A stretch of DNA of 6,564 nucleotides from an uncultured Selenomonadales bacterium. Its GTDB lineage: Bacteria > Bacillota > Negativicutes > Selenomonadales > Selenomonadaceae. The stretch covers positions 1 through 6,564 of the forward strand of contig CAMNLS010000070.1 of the NCBI GenBank assembly GCA_946543495.1, given 5' to 3'. Position 1 is the first letter of the stretch. Each line of letters begins with the position of its first letter. Positions 1 to 5,841 of the stretch are shown in pieces. Position numbers and translations under genes: made by a program. The notes under the pieces are model-generated. The model was not told the DNA's origin, ran no database searches, and saw only the letters and a program-made list of their open reading frames with translations.

Positions 1-2
1 TC

Positions 3-767
3 AACGCCGACGCTATCGAATACGACATGAACACGGGCGTTGTCGCGGCGGAAGGAAACGTTCTGCTCAAGCACGGCACCGCAAAGGCTACGGGACTTCA
101 TGCGCTCTTCAACGTCAACACGAAGGAAGCTCACCTTATCGGCAATGTAATCGTCGTGCGCGAAGACATGCGCATAACTTGCAACTCCTTGATGAGCAAC
201 GGACAAGGTCACATGATGGCGGATGGCAATGTCATTGCCACGCAGAACCTTGCGCCTAACGAAAAGTATCCGAACGGCGACACGCGAACTTTCACGGGCG
301 AACACATTGACTATTTCCCCGACGACAGAAAGCATGTTGTCATACCGAATGGCGGACTTGCTAAGAGCGAAGTCGAAGGAACTTTCACGGCGGACAATAT
401 GGAAGGTTGGATTGATGACGAACGCTACATCGGCACGGGCAACGCTCACCTCGTAAGCACGCAGAGAAAATTGGAGGCGGGCGGCGATAAAGTCGACTAC
501 GACGGCAAGCAGGAAGGTAAAGCCGTTCTTAGCGGTAACGCCTGGGCTATTCAAGACAACAATACAATTCGCGGCAATCGTTTGACGGTTTATCTTGCTG
601 ACGACGGAACCTTGAAGGCTGAACCCAAAGTTCAAATGCCTGAGGACTTTAGCAAAGCCTTTGAGCCTAAGCCTGAACAAAAAGAATCGCCCGCGCAGGT
701 CGAAAAGAAAACTAACAACGAGACAGTCACGATTAATCCCGACGAGGCGAAGAGTAATGAATCTTGA
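3..767 (+). CDS. lptA: LptA/OstA-family periplasmic LPS-transport protein, 5' end missing
   Basis: The gene runs in from the left edge: the frame is open from base 3, so the ATG at base 27 is internal and the signal peptide lies outside the window. The visible 254 residues contain repeated beta-strand units marked by Gly-Asn pairs (visible residues 18-19, 47-48, 75-76, 146-147, 178-179), as in AEGNV, LIGNV, ADGNV, GTGNA and LSGNA. This is the pattern of the OstA/LptA beta-jellyroll, which in known systems oligomerises into a periplasmic bridge carrying lipopolysaccharide from the inner-membrane LptBFG machine to the outer membrane. From about residue 215 a hydrophilic tail rich in Lys, Glu and Pro follows and is probably disordered. 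The stop overlaps the lptB start by 11 bases, which supports an Lpt role. The family assignment rests on repeat pattern plus context. An LptC-LptA fusion or another OstA-domain protein cannot be excluded because the N-terminus is missing. Confidence 0.8.
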   Translation, partial: NADAIEYDMNTGVVAAEGNVLLKHGTAKATGLHALFNVNTKEAHLIGNVIVVREDMRITCNSLMSNGQGHMMADGNVIATQNLAPNEKYPNGDTRTFTGEHIDYFPDDRKHVVIPNGGLAKSEVEGTFTADNMEGWIDDERYIGTGNAHLVSTQRKLEAGGDKVDYDGKQEGKAVLSGNAWAIQDNNTIRGNRLTVYLADDGTLKAEPKVQMPEDFSKAFEPKPEQKESPAQVEKKTNNETVTINPDEAKSNES

Positions 768-1476
768 GGCGCGAGACTTAGTCAAGTCCTTCAAAGGGCG
801 GACGGTCGTCAATAAAGTTTCGCTCAAGGTCGAGACGGGCGAGATTGTCGGGCTACTTGGACCAAACGGCGCGGGCAAGACGACTTCCTTTTATATGATG
901 GTCGGGCTTGAACGTCCTGATTCGGGCACTGTGTTTATCTCCGACGTGGACATTTCAAAGCTACCAATGTATAAGCGCGCCGAACTTGGGATAAGTTATC
1001 TGACTCAAGAGGCGTCAATCTTCCGCAAGCTGACTGTTCGCGAAAACATCATGGCGATACTTGAGACGTTGAACCTTAGCAAGCAGGAACGGCAAAAGAA
1101 GCTTAACGAGTTGCTTAGAGAGTTCAGCATACGTCACGTTGAAAAGCGTAAGGGCACGGAGCTTTCAGGCGGCGAACGGCGGCGCGTGGAAATTGCGCGT
1201 TGTCTGGCGTTGGAACCGAAATTTATTTTGCTCGACGAACCTTTTGCCGGCGTCGACCCGTTGGCGGTGGCTGACATTCAAGAGATTATCAAATATCTTA
1301 AGAAACGCGGCATGGGAATTCTAATCACCGACCACAACGTCCGCGAAACATTGCACATCGTCGACCGCGCTTACATTCTTAACGAGGGAAAAATTTTGCT
1401 GGAAGGCTCCGCCAATGAGATTGCTAACAGCGACATAGCTAAGAAATTTTATCTCGGTACAAACTTCACCTTGTAA
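757..1476 (+). CDS. lptB: LPS export ABC transporter ATP-binding protein LptB
   Basis: This 239-residue cytoplasmic ATPase powers extraction of lipopolysaccharide from the inner membrane together with LptF/LptG permeases. All ABC motifs are present: Walker A GPNGAGKTT at residues 35-43 (Lys41), Q-loop Gln84, signature LSGGE at 136-140, Walker B ILLDEP ending in Asp160-Glu161, and switch His193. The stretches EPFAGVDPLAV (161-171), ITDHNVRETL (190-199) and the C-terminal FYLGTNF are typical of LptB and separate it from amino-acid or sugar ABC ATPases. Length is close to the family's usual 240 or so. The ATG at 757 is chosen because the family starts a few residues before the A..LVKSF stretch, and a GAGG at 744-747 sits 9 bases upstream. 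An in-frame TTG at 661 would add a 32-residue basic leader unlike the family. The gene overlaps lptA by 11 bases and is followed by a toxin-antitoxin pair before its permease partner. Confidence 0.96.
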   Translation: MNLEARDLVKSFKGRTVVNKVSLKVETGEIVGLLGPNGAGKTTSFYMMVGLERPDSGTVFISDVDISKLPMYKRAELGISYLTQEASIFRKLTVRENIMAILETLNLSKQERQKKLNELLREFSIRHVEKRKGTELSGGERRRVEIARCLALEPKFILLDEPFAGVDPLAVADIQEIIKYLKKRGMGILITDHNVRETLHIVDRAYILNEGKILLEGSANEIANSDIAKKFYLGTNFTL

Positions 1477-1489
1477 AGGAGCGATAAAT

Positions 1490-1714
1490 ATGGCATTGAT
1501 AACGGTGAACATAAACGACGAAGCATTAAAGATACTCGAAGATTACACTGAAAGAAAAGACATCAGCGTATCGGAATTTATTCGACGTGCTGTGCTCGAA
1601 AAGCTTGAAGACATCGAAGACATTCAAGCGGCGGAGGCGGCATACGCGGAGTATTTGAAGAACCCCGTAACGATTTCACATGAACAATTTTGGCGGGAGC
1701 TTGAAGCGGTATGA
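1490..1714 (+). CDS. RelB/DUF6290-like ribbon-helix-helix antitoxin
   Basis: This 74-residue acidic protein looks like the antitoxin of a type II toxin-antitoxin pair. Residues 2-8 (ALITVNI) fit the DNA-binding beta-strand of a ribbon-helix-helix fold. Residues 10-22 and about 26-41 (SVSEFIRRAVLEKLED) fit its two helices. The remainder (AAEAAYAEYLKNP then a C-terminal SHEQFWREL) resembles the toxin-wrapping tail of RelB/DUF6290 antitoxins. Antitoxins of this type dimerise, bind their own promoter and neutralise the partner toxin directly. Translation starts at ATG 1490, 8 bases after AGGAG (1477-1481), which directly follows the lptB stop. The stop overlaps the toxin start in ATGA, giving translational coupling. 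No separate promoter or inverted-repeat operator is evident in the 13-base gap to lptB, so expression may depend on the lpt operon or on a promoter inside lptB. The subfamily name is less certain than the antitoxin role. Confidence 0.85.
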   Translation: MALITVNINDEALKILEDYTERKDISVSEFIRRAVLEKLEDIEDIQAAEAAYAEYLKNPVTISHEQFWRELEAV

Positions 1715-1980
1715 AAAAGTTTTCAGTAGACTACGACCCGCACGCTTTGAAGAAAATGCGTAAGCTTGATGCGTCCGTTCGCAACAGAATTAAACAATGG
1801 ATTGAAACAAACCTCGAAGGTTGCGAAAATCCACGTCGTCGCGGCAAACCATTGGAAGGAGAGCTTAGCGGCTTTTGGCGTTATCGCGTTGGCGATTATC
1901 GAATCATTGCCGATATTCAGGACGACAAGATTATTATTTTCGTCATCAACGTGGACAAGCGTAATGATATTTACACATGA
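1711..1980 (+). CDS. RelE/ParE-superfamily toxin, RelE-like
   Basis: This basic 89-residue protein matches the RelE fold: a helical N-terminal half (residues 8-34) followed by beta-strands containing KPLEGELSGFWRYRVGDYRI (46-65) and IIIFVINVDKRNDIY (74-88). RelE toxins cleave mRNA in the ribosomal A site and stop translation. By eye-alignment to E. coli RelE, the catalytic basic residues Lys52, Lys54, Arg61 and Arg81 correspond here to Arg57, Arg59, Arg64 and Arg84, and the C-terminal Tyr87 to Tyr88. The substitutions Lys to Arg keep the charge, so an RNase activity is plausible; a ParE-like gyrase poison is less likely given the Arg/Tyr set. It starts at ATG 1711, overlapping the antitoxin stop by 4 bases, with GGGAG at 1695-1699 upstream inside the antitoxin gene. 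The gene is intact, with no frameshift or truncation. The family is confident; active-site assignment is from memory-based alignment. Confidence 0.9.
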   Translation: MKKFSVDYDPHALKKMRKLDASVRNRIKQWIETNLEGCENPRRRGKPLEGELSGFWRYRVGDYRIIADIQDDKIIIFVINVDKRNDIYT

Positions 1981-2010
1981 ATCGGGAACAGCTTAATCGG
2001 AGGTCATTGA

Positions 2011-3105
2011 ATGCACCTTAGGATACTTGACAGATATATTTTTCAAGAAGTCGTGTTCGCGTTTCTGTTTGCGATTTGCGCGTTCACGGCGGTTTTTATT
2101 GGTTCGGGCACGCTGTTTAGAATAGCACGATACATCACCGACTACGGTGCGAGCTTTTCTTCCGTCGTGAAAATTTTTATCTACGGCTTGCCGAATATCA
2201 TCATGTGGACGTTCCCAATGTCGATGCTCTTGGCGACGCTCCTAACGTTCGGGCGGCTGTCTAGTTCAAGCGAAATTACCGCTATGAAGTCTTGCGGTAT
2301 AAGCTTCAGCCGAATTGCCGCGCCCGCAATCTTTCTGGGCATGATAGTTACTGTCTGCGCGATTCTCTTTAATGAACATGTCGTGCCGTGGGCGAACACC
2401 GCTTATAACAACGTCGTTTACTACGAGATTCAAGGCAACACCGAGCTTAAGTCGCAAGATCACATCATCGTTAAGGAGCTTAGCGGCGACAGAATGGAAC
2501 GCTTGATTTATGCCCGCGAGTACAAGGCAAGCGATGAAATTTTGGAAGGCGTAACGATGCAACTGTTCAACGAGGAAGGCAAGGTTACGCACGTGGAGAA
2601 CGCAACTTACGCCGAGTGGCGCAACGATCAATGGATTATGCATGACGGAATGATTTACGACTTTGCTGACGAAGAACGGACGCACACGATGAAGTTCGAC
2701 CAACAAATCTTGCCCGTCAAAGCAAGCCCGCGCCAAATTGTTCGCGAACAGAAGAAGACCGAAGAACTCACGATGAGCGAACTCAAAGCGCAAATAGCAA
2801 TCATGAAGTCACAATACGCCAACACGAACAAATTGGAGACGGAACTTTATCAACGTGTTACGATACCTATGGCAAGCTTAATCTTTGCGTTAATCGGTGT
2901 GCCGCTTGGACTTCAGCCGACGCGCACGCCGTCATCAATGGGCTTTGCGCTAAGCGTCTTGATAATCTTCCTGTACTACGCAATCATGACGCTAGCCAAC
3001 GCAATAGCACGCGGCGGAGCAATCCCGCCGATGTACGCCGTGTGGATACCGAACGTCATCGGATTAATCGCGGGCTTCGTTTTAATTCATAGGGCGTCGA
3101 GGTGA
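2011..3105 (+). CDS. LptF/LptG-family (YjgP/YjgQ) LPS transport permease
   Basis: This 364-residue inner-membrane protein is the permease that works with LptB to lift lipopolysaccharide out of the membrane and pass it towards LptA. The N-terminal half shows three hydrophobic stretches (about 12-36, 58-81 and 103-124). A soluble periplasmic region follows (about 130-255, the beta-jellyroll position), then three further membrane segments (about 284-301, 309-333 and 342-361). This is the standard six-helix layout of the family. The cytoplasmic loop GRLSSSSEITAMKSCGIS (81-98) matches the conserved coupling-helix region that contacts LptB. The ATG at 2011 has GGAGG at 1999-2003, seven bases upstream, and the family N-terminus (LRILDRYIFQE) fits. 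E. coli has two permease genes, lptF and lptG; here only one is present before rnhB, so I do not choose between the two names. It may form a homodimer or pair with a product encoded elsewhere. Confidence 0.93.
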   Translation: MHLRILDRYIFQEVVFAFLFAICAFTAVFIGSGTLFRIARYITDYGASFSSVVKIFIYGLPNIIMWTFPMSMLLATLLTFGRLSSSSEITAMKSCGISFSRIAAPAIFLGMIVTVCAILFNEHVVPWANTAYNNVVYYEIQGNTELKSQDHIIVKELSGDRMERLIYAREYKASDEILEGVTMQLFNEEGKVTHVENATYAEWRNDQWIMHDGMIYDFADEERTHTMKFDQQILPVKASPRQIVREQKKTEELTMSELKAQIAIMKSQYANTNKLETELYQRVTIPMASLIFALIGVPLGLQPTRTPSSMGFALSVLIIFLYYAIMTLANAIARGGAIPPMYAVWIPNVIGLIAGFVLIHRASR

Positions 3106-3106
3106 T
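3099..3106 (+). promoter_or_regulatory. rnhB Shine-Dalgarno overlapping the lptF/G stop
   Basis: GAGGTGAT is an eight-base match to the complement of the usual bacterial 16S rRNA 3' end. Its GAGG core lies 8 bases before ATG 3111. It spans the permease stop codon (3103-3105), so ribosomes finishing the permease are well placed to start rnhB. This favours ATG 3111 over the in-frame GTG at 3102, which would lie inside the site itself. Confidence 0.65.
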
Positions 3107-3110
3107 TGGC

Positions 3111-3755
3111 ATGAAAAAATTTTCTGCTGACGTTGACAGGGAACGAGTTCAAAAGCTTTACAAGTACGAGGACGACGCACGCGCCAAAGGCTTTAAATTA
3201 ATTGCGGGCGTGGACGAGGCGGGACGCGGCTCCTTAGTCGGCTCTGTCCTTGTGGCGGCGGTTATCTTGCCCGATGATTTGTATCTTGAGCGGCTTGACG
3301 ACTCCAAGAAACTTTCCGCCAAAGTTCGCGAAGAACTTTACGATAAAATCACTGCGGCGGCGATAAGTTGGAATGTCGTTCGCGTCGAGGTCAAGGAGAT
3401 TGACACGCTAAATATTTATCAAGCGACGTTGCAGGGCATGAAACGCGCCGTCGAAGGCTTGGACGTTCGCCCCGACTTTGTTTTGACGGACGCAATGCAC
3501 GTTGACTTTGACGGCGGACTTGCTACGCGTTCTATCATTCACGGTGACGCGTTAAGCGCGTCGATTGCCGCCGCGTCGATTATCGCTAAGGTGACACGTG
3601 ACCGCCTCTGCGATAAGTGGGCTTTGACTTATCCCGGCTACGGTTTTGAACATAATCGCGGCTACGGCACCGCTGAACACCTTGCCGCTATCGAACGTCT
3701 CGGAGCAAGCCCGATTCATCGTCGCTCGTTCAATCCCGTTAAGAGTATGCAATAA
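3111..3755 (+). CDS. rnhB: Ribonuclease HII
   Basis: This 214-residue enzyme nicks the RNA strand of RNA-DNA hybrids and removes single ribonucleotides misincorporated into DNA. The catalytic core starts with AGVDEAGRG (residues 32-40), giving Asp35 and Glu36. It continues with the DDSKKLS motif (63-69), Asp127 in LTDAMH, and Asp164 in AKVTRD, which completes the DEDD metal-binding set. The C-terminal YGFEHNRGYGT (177-187) includes a Tyr in the position used for ribonucleotide recognition, and HRRSF (203-207) closes the core. About 30 residues precede the core, as in many Firmicute RNases HII. Most members have GRGPL; here it is GRGSL (Ser41). The start is set at ATG 3111 for its strong ribosome binding site. 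An alternative GTG at 3102 would overlap the permease stop by four bases and add three residues. The gene trails the lpt operon and has no evident functional tie to it. Confidence 0.95.
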   Translation: MKKFSADVDRERVQKLYKYEDDARAKGFKLIAGVDEAGRGSLVGSVLVAAVILPDDLYLERLDDSKKLSAKVREELYDKITAAAISWNVVRVEVKEIDTLNIYQATLQGMKRAVEGLDVRPDFVLTDAMHVDFDGGLATRSIIHGDALSASIAAASIIAKVTRDRLCDKWALTYPGYGFEHNRGYGTAEHLAAIERLGASPIHRRSFNPVKSMQ

Positions 3756-3770
3756 ATTGGAGGAAGATTC

Positions 3771-4868
3771 ATGAGCAATTTGGAAGTTGGTATCGTGGGC
3801 TTGCCGAACGTGGGCAAGTCGACGTTGTTTAATGCGATAACGAAGGCGGGCGCGGCGGCGGCAAATTATCCCTTTTGCACGATTGAACCGAACGTCGGAG
3901 TTGTCGCCGTGCCCGATAATCGTCTTGAGGTCTTGACGAAGCTTTACAGCTCCAAGAAGACGACGCCCGCGAGTGTTCGTTTCGTGGACATTGCCGGACT
4001 TGTTAAAGGCGCGTCGAAGGGCGAAGGGCTCGGCAACAAGTTCCTTGAACACATTAGGCAAGTCGATGCCATTGCTCACGTTGTGCGCTGCTTCGAGGAC
4101 GAAAACATTACGCACGTTGCTGACACGATTGACCCGTTGCGCGATATTGATACGATTCAAACGGAACTGTGCCTTGCTGACCTTGATGTCGTCGATAAAC
4201 GCCTTGCCAAAGTCGCTAAGTTGTTGAAGGCTGGTAGCAAGGACGCTAAGGCAGAGAATGAACTCCTGGAACGCGTGAAGACTTCGTTGGACGCGGCGAA
4301 ACCTGCGCGAAGTCTCCACTTGACCGACGATGAACTTTTGATTATTCGTGACGCTAACCTTTTGACGCTCAAGCCGACGCTTTACATTGCCAACGTCGCG
4401 GAAGACGAGCTGACCGCTGATAATGATTACGTCAAGAGAGTTCGTGAGCTTGCCGCTAAGGAGGAGGCTCAAGTCGTCGTCATCTGCGCTAAGGTCGAAG
4501 AGGAGATTGCTGAACTCGACGCCGACGAGGCTAAGGAATTCTTGACGGACTTAGGGCTTGACAGTTCGGGCTTAGACAGATTGATTCATGCGGCATTCGA
4601 CTTGCTAGGTCTTATGACTTTCTTGACGGCGGGGGCTGATGAGTGCAGAGCGTGGACGATTGTTAAGGGCACGCCTGCAGTCAAGGCAGCGGGCAAAATT
4701 CACAGCGACATTGAACGCGGCTTCATACGCGCGGAGATTGTCAACTACAATGACTTGATTAAACTTGGTTCAGTCAATGCCGCCCGCGATAAAGGTCTTG
4801 TCCGTCTTGAGGGCAAAGATTATATCATGCAGGATGGCGACGTTACTTATTTCCGCTTCAACGTCTAA
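3771..4868 (+). CDS. ychF: Redox-regulated ribosome-binding ATPase YchF (Obg-like)
   Basis: This 365-residue protein is a full-length member of the universally conserved YchF/OLA1 family. These are TRAFAC-class P-loop proteins that bind ribosomes and, in studied members, prefer ATP to GTP. The G1 P-loop is GLPNVGKST (residues 10-18), G3 is DIAGLVKGAS (73-82), and the G4 position reads NVAE (208-211) rather than the GTP-specifying NKxD, in line with ATP use. ICAKVE (238-243) marks G5. A coiled-coil region lies around residues 140-190. The C-terminal part from about 282 (TFLTAGADECRAWTI) to the end (DGDVTYFRFNV) is the TGS domain. The ATG at 3771 has GGAGG at 3759-3763, seven bases upstream, and gives the family N-terminus (LEVGIVGLPNVGKST). 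It lies 15 bases after rnhB and is the last gene before a terminator. Confidence 0.97.
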   Translation: MSNLEVGIVGLPNVGKSTLFNAITKAGAAAANYPFCTIEPNVGVVAVPDNRLEVLTKLYSSKKTTPASVRFVDIAGLVKGASKGEGLGNKFLEHIRQVDAIAHVVRCFEDENITHVADTIDPLRDIDTIQTELCLADLDVVDKRLAKVAKLLKAGSKDAKAENELLERVKTSLDAAKPARSLHLTDDELLIIRDANLLTLKPTLYIANVAEDELTADNDYVKRVRELAAKEEAQVVVICAKVEEEIAELDADEAKEFLTDLGLDSSGLDRLIHAAFDLLGLMTFLTAGADECRAWTIVKGTPAVKAAGKIHSDIERGFIRAEIVNYNDLIKLGSVNAARDKGLVRLEGKDYIMQDGDVTYFRFNV

Positions 4869-4871
4869 GGC

Positions 4872-4908
4872 AAAAAAAATTCTCCCGCCAACTCGACGGG
4901 AGTTTTTT
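4872..4908. terminator. Bidirectional rho-independent terminator between ychF and sucD
   Basis: A six-base-pair GC-rich stem, CTCCCG (4882-4887) with CGGGAG (4897-4902), encloses a nine-base loop. Six T follow directly on the plus strand (4903-4908). Eight A at 4872-4879 give a U-tract for minus-strand transcripts, though two bases separate it from the stem. The site lies four bases after the ychF stop and 16 bases after the sucD stop as read on the minus strand, so it should end both converging transcripts. Confidence 0.88.
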
Positions 4909-4924
4909 ATTGCAAAGAACCCGT

Positions 4925-5827
4925 TTAGCAGGTGTGACAAACTTCGTAAAGCCCTGCGCGTTTCAAAGTATCAACGACGGTATCGCCGATGTGCGCGACG
5001 GTATCCGCGACTTCAATCCCGACTGCGTTAAGAGCTTTAATCTTATCAGCCGCTGTGCCCTTGCCGCCGGAGATAATCGCACCTGCGTGCCCCATGCGTT
5101 TACCTTCGGGAGCTTGACGACCTGCAATGAATGCCGCAACGGGCTTTTCGGGCATCTTCTCGGCAATCCAACGCGCTGCGTCCTCTTCGGCATTGCCGCC
5201 TATCTCGCCAATCATAAGAACGGCTTTAGTCTCGTCGTCGTCTTTGAAGAGTTGCAAGATGTCGATGAAGTCCGAACCCTTGATGGGGTCGCCGCCGATG
5301 CCGACTGAAGTCGTAATGCCTATGCCCGCGTTCATGAGTTGGAACGCCGCTTCATAAGTCAAAGTTCCGGAGCGCGACACTAAACCGACGTGACCTTTCT
5401 TCTGGACGTTGGCGGGGATAATGCCGAGCTTCGCTTCGCCCGTCGTCATAATGCCGGGGCAGTTTGGTCCGATAAGGCGAGTCTTCTTGCCTTCCATGTA
5501 GCGGCGAACTCTGACCATGTCTAAAACGGGAATGTGTTCGGTAATGCAGACGACAAGATCAAGTTCCGCATTGACTGCCTCAAGAATAGAATCAGCCGCG
5601 AACGGAGCTGGAACGTAAATAACGGACGCTGTAGCACCCGTAGCCTTAACCGCGTCTTCGACAGTGTTAAAGACAGGTAGCCCCTCGACGTATTGTCCTG
5701 CCTTGCCGGGTGTCACGCCGCCGACAATCTTTGTGCCGTAAGCTAGCATTTGTTTCGTATGAAACGTTGCCGCCTTGCCCGTGATACCTTGAACGATAAC
5801 TTTAGTATTTCCGTCAACCAAAATCAC
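4925..5827 (-). CDS. sucD: Succinate-CoA ligase (ADP/GDP-forming) subunit alpha
   Basis: The 300-residue alpha subunit binds CoA and carries the phosphohistidine in the interconversion of succinyl-CoA plus NDP and phosphate with succinate, CoA and NTP. The N-terminal Rossmann-like CoA domain shows VQGITGKAATFHT (residues 12-24) and GGVTPGKAG (36-44). IGPNCPGI (119-126), the helix start SRSGTLTYE (151-159) and GEIGG (207-211, with the conserved Glu208) follow. The phosphorylated His is His247 in RMGHAGAIIS. Length and motifs are standard; the last residues end in Cys-His-Thr-Cys. Translation begins at GTG 5827 with AAGGAG at 5836-5841, overlapping the stop of the upstream Ppx/GppA gene, so the two are likely co-transcribed. 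The beta-subunit gene sucC, usually immediately upstream, is absent from this position. In a Negativicute the enzyme would serve succinate/propionate metabolism or a partial TCA cycle, which is inference. Confidence 0.97.
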   Translation of the reverse strand: MILVDGNTKVIVQGITGKAATFHTKQMLAYGTKIVGGVTPGKAGQYVEGLPVFNTVEDAVKATGATASVIYVPAPFAADSILEAVNAELDLVVCITEHIPVLDMVRVRRYMEGKKTRLIGPNCPGIMTTGEAKLGIIPANVQKKGHVGLVSRSGTLTYEAAFQLMNAGIGITTSVGIGGDPIKGSDFIDILQLFKDDDETKAVLMIGEIGGNAEEDAARWIAEKMPEKPVAAFIAGRQAPEGKRMGHAGAIISGGKGTAADKIKALNAVGIEVADTVAHIGDTVVDTLKRAGLYEVCHTC

Positions 5828-5835
5828 GCTATCAA

Positions 5836-5841
5836 CTCCTT
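5836..5841 (-). promoter_or_regulatory. sucD Shine-Dalgarno overlapping the Ppx/GppA stop
   Basis: Read on the minus strand, AAGGAG lies 8 bases before the GTG start of sucD and shares its first two bases with the TAA stop of the Ppx/GppA gene. It supports the non-ATG start and suggests translational coupling of the two genes. Confidence 0.7.

Noticed and set aside
661..756. Upstream TTG start for lptB
   Set aside because: It would add 32 basic residues encoded inside lptA in another frame and unlike the LptB family. ATG 757 has a ribosome binding site and the expected N-terminus.
1421..1453. Possible promoter for the toxin-antitoxin pair (TTGCTA then an AT-rich stretch) inside the lptB 3' end
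   Set aside because: No -10-like hexamer lies at 16-18 bases from TTGCTA, and the surrounding bases are coding. The match is too weak to call.
1979..2000. Short direct repeat ATCGG on either side of the toxin-permease junction
   Set aside because: Five bases is well within chance and there is no matching copy at the left end of the pair, so it is not a target-site duplication.
2266..2793. 175-codon open frame on the minus strand inside the LptF/G permease gene
   Set aside because: It is fully antisense to a well-supported membrane protein gene and has no domain features or convincing ribosome binding site.
3102..3110. GTG start for rnhB with four-base overlap to the permease stop
   Set aside because: It is possible, but the GTG lies within the strong GAGGTGAT ribosome binding site that serves ATG 3111.
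3552..4472. 306-codon open frame on the minus strand opposite rnhB and ychF
   Set aside because: It lies antisense to two confidently identified genes, has a basic, low-complexity composition and no recognisable motif. It is a codon-bias shadow of the plus-strand genes.
4910..5308. 132-codon plus-strand frame opposite sucD
   Set aside because: It is antisense to sucD, begins within or next to the terminator region and has no family resemblance.
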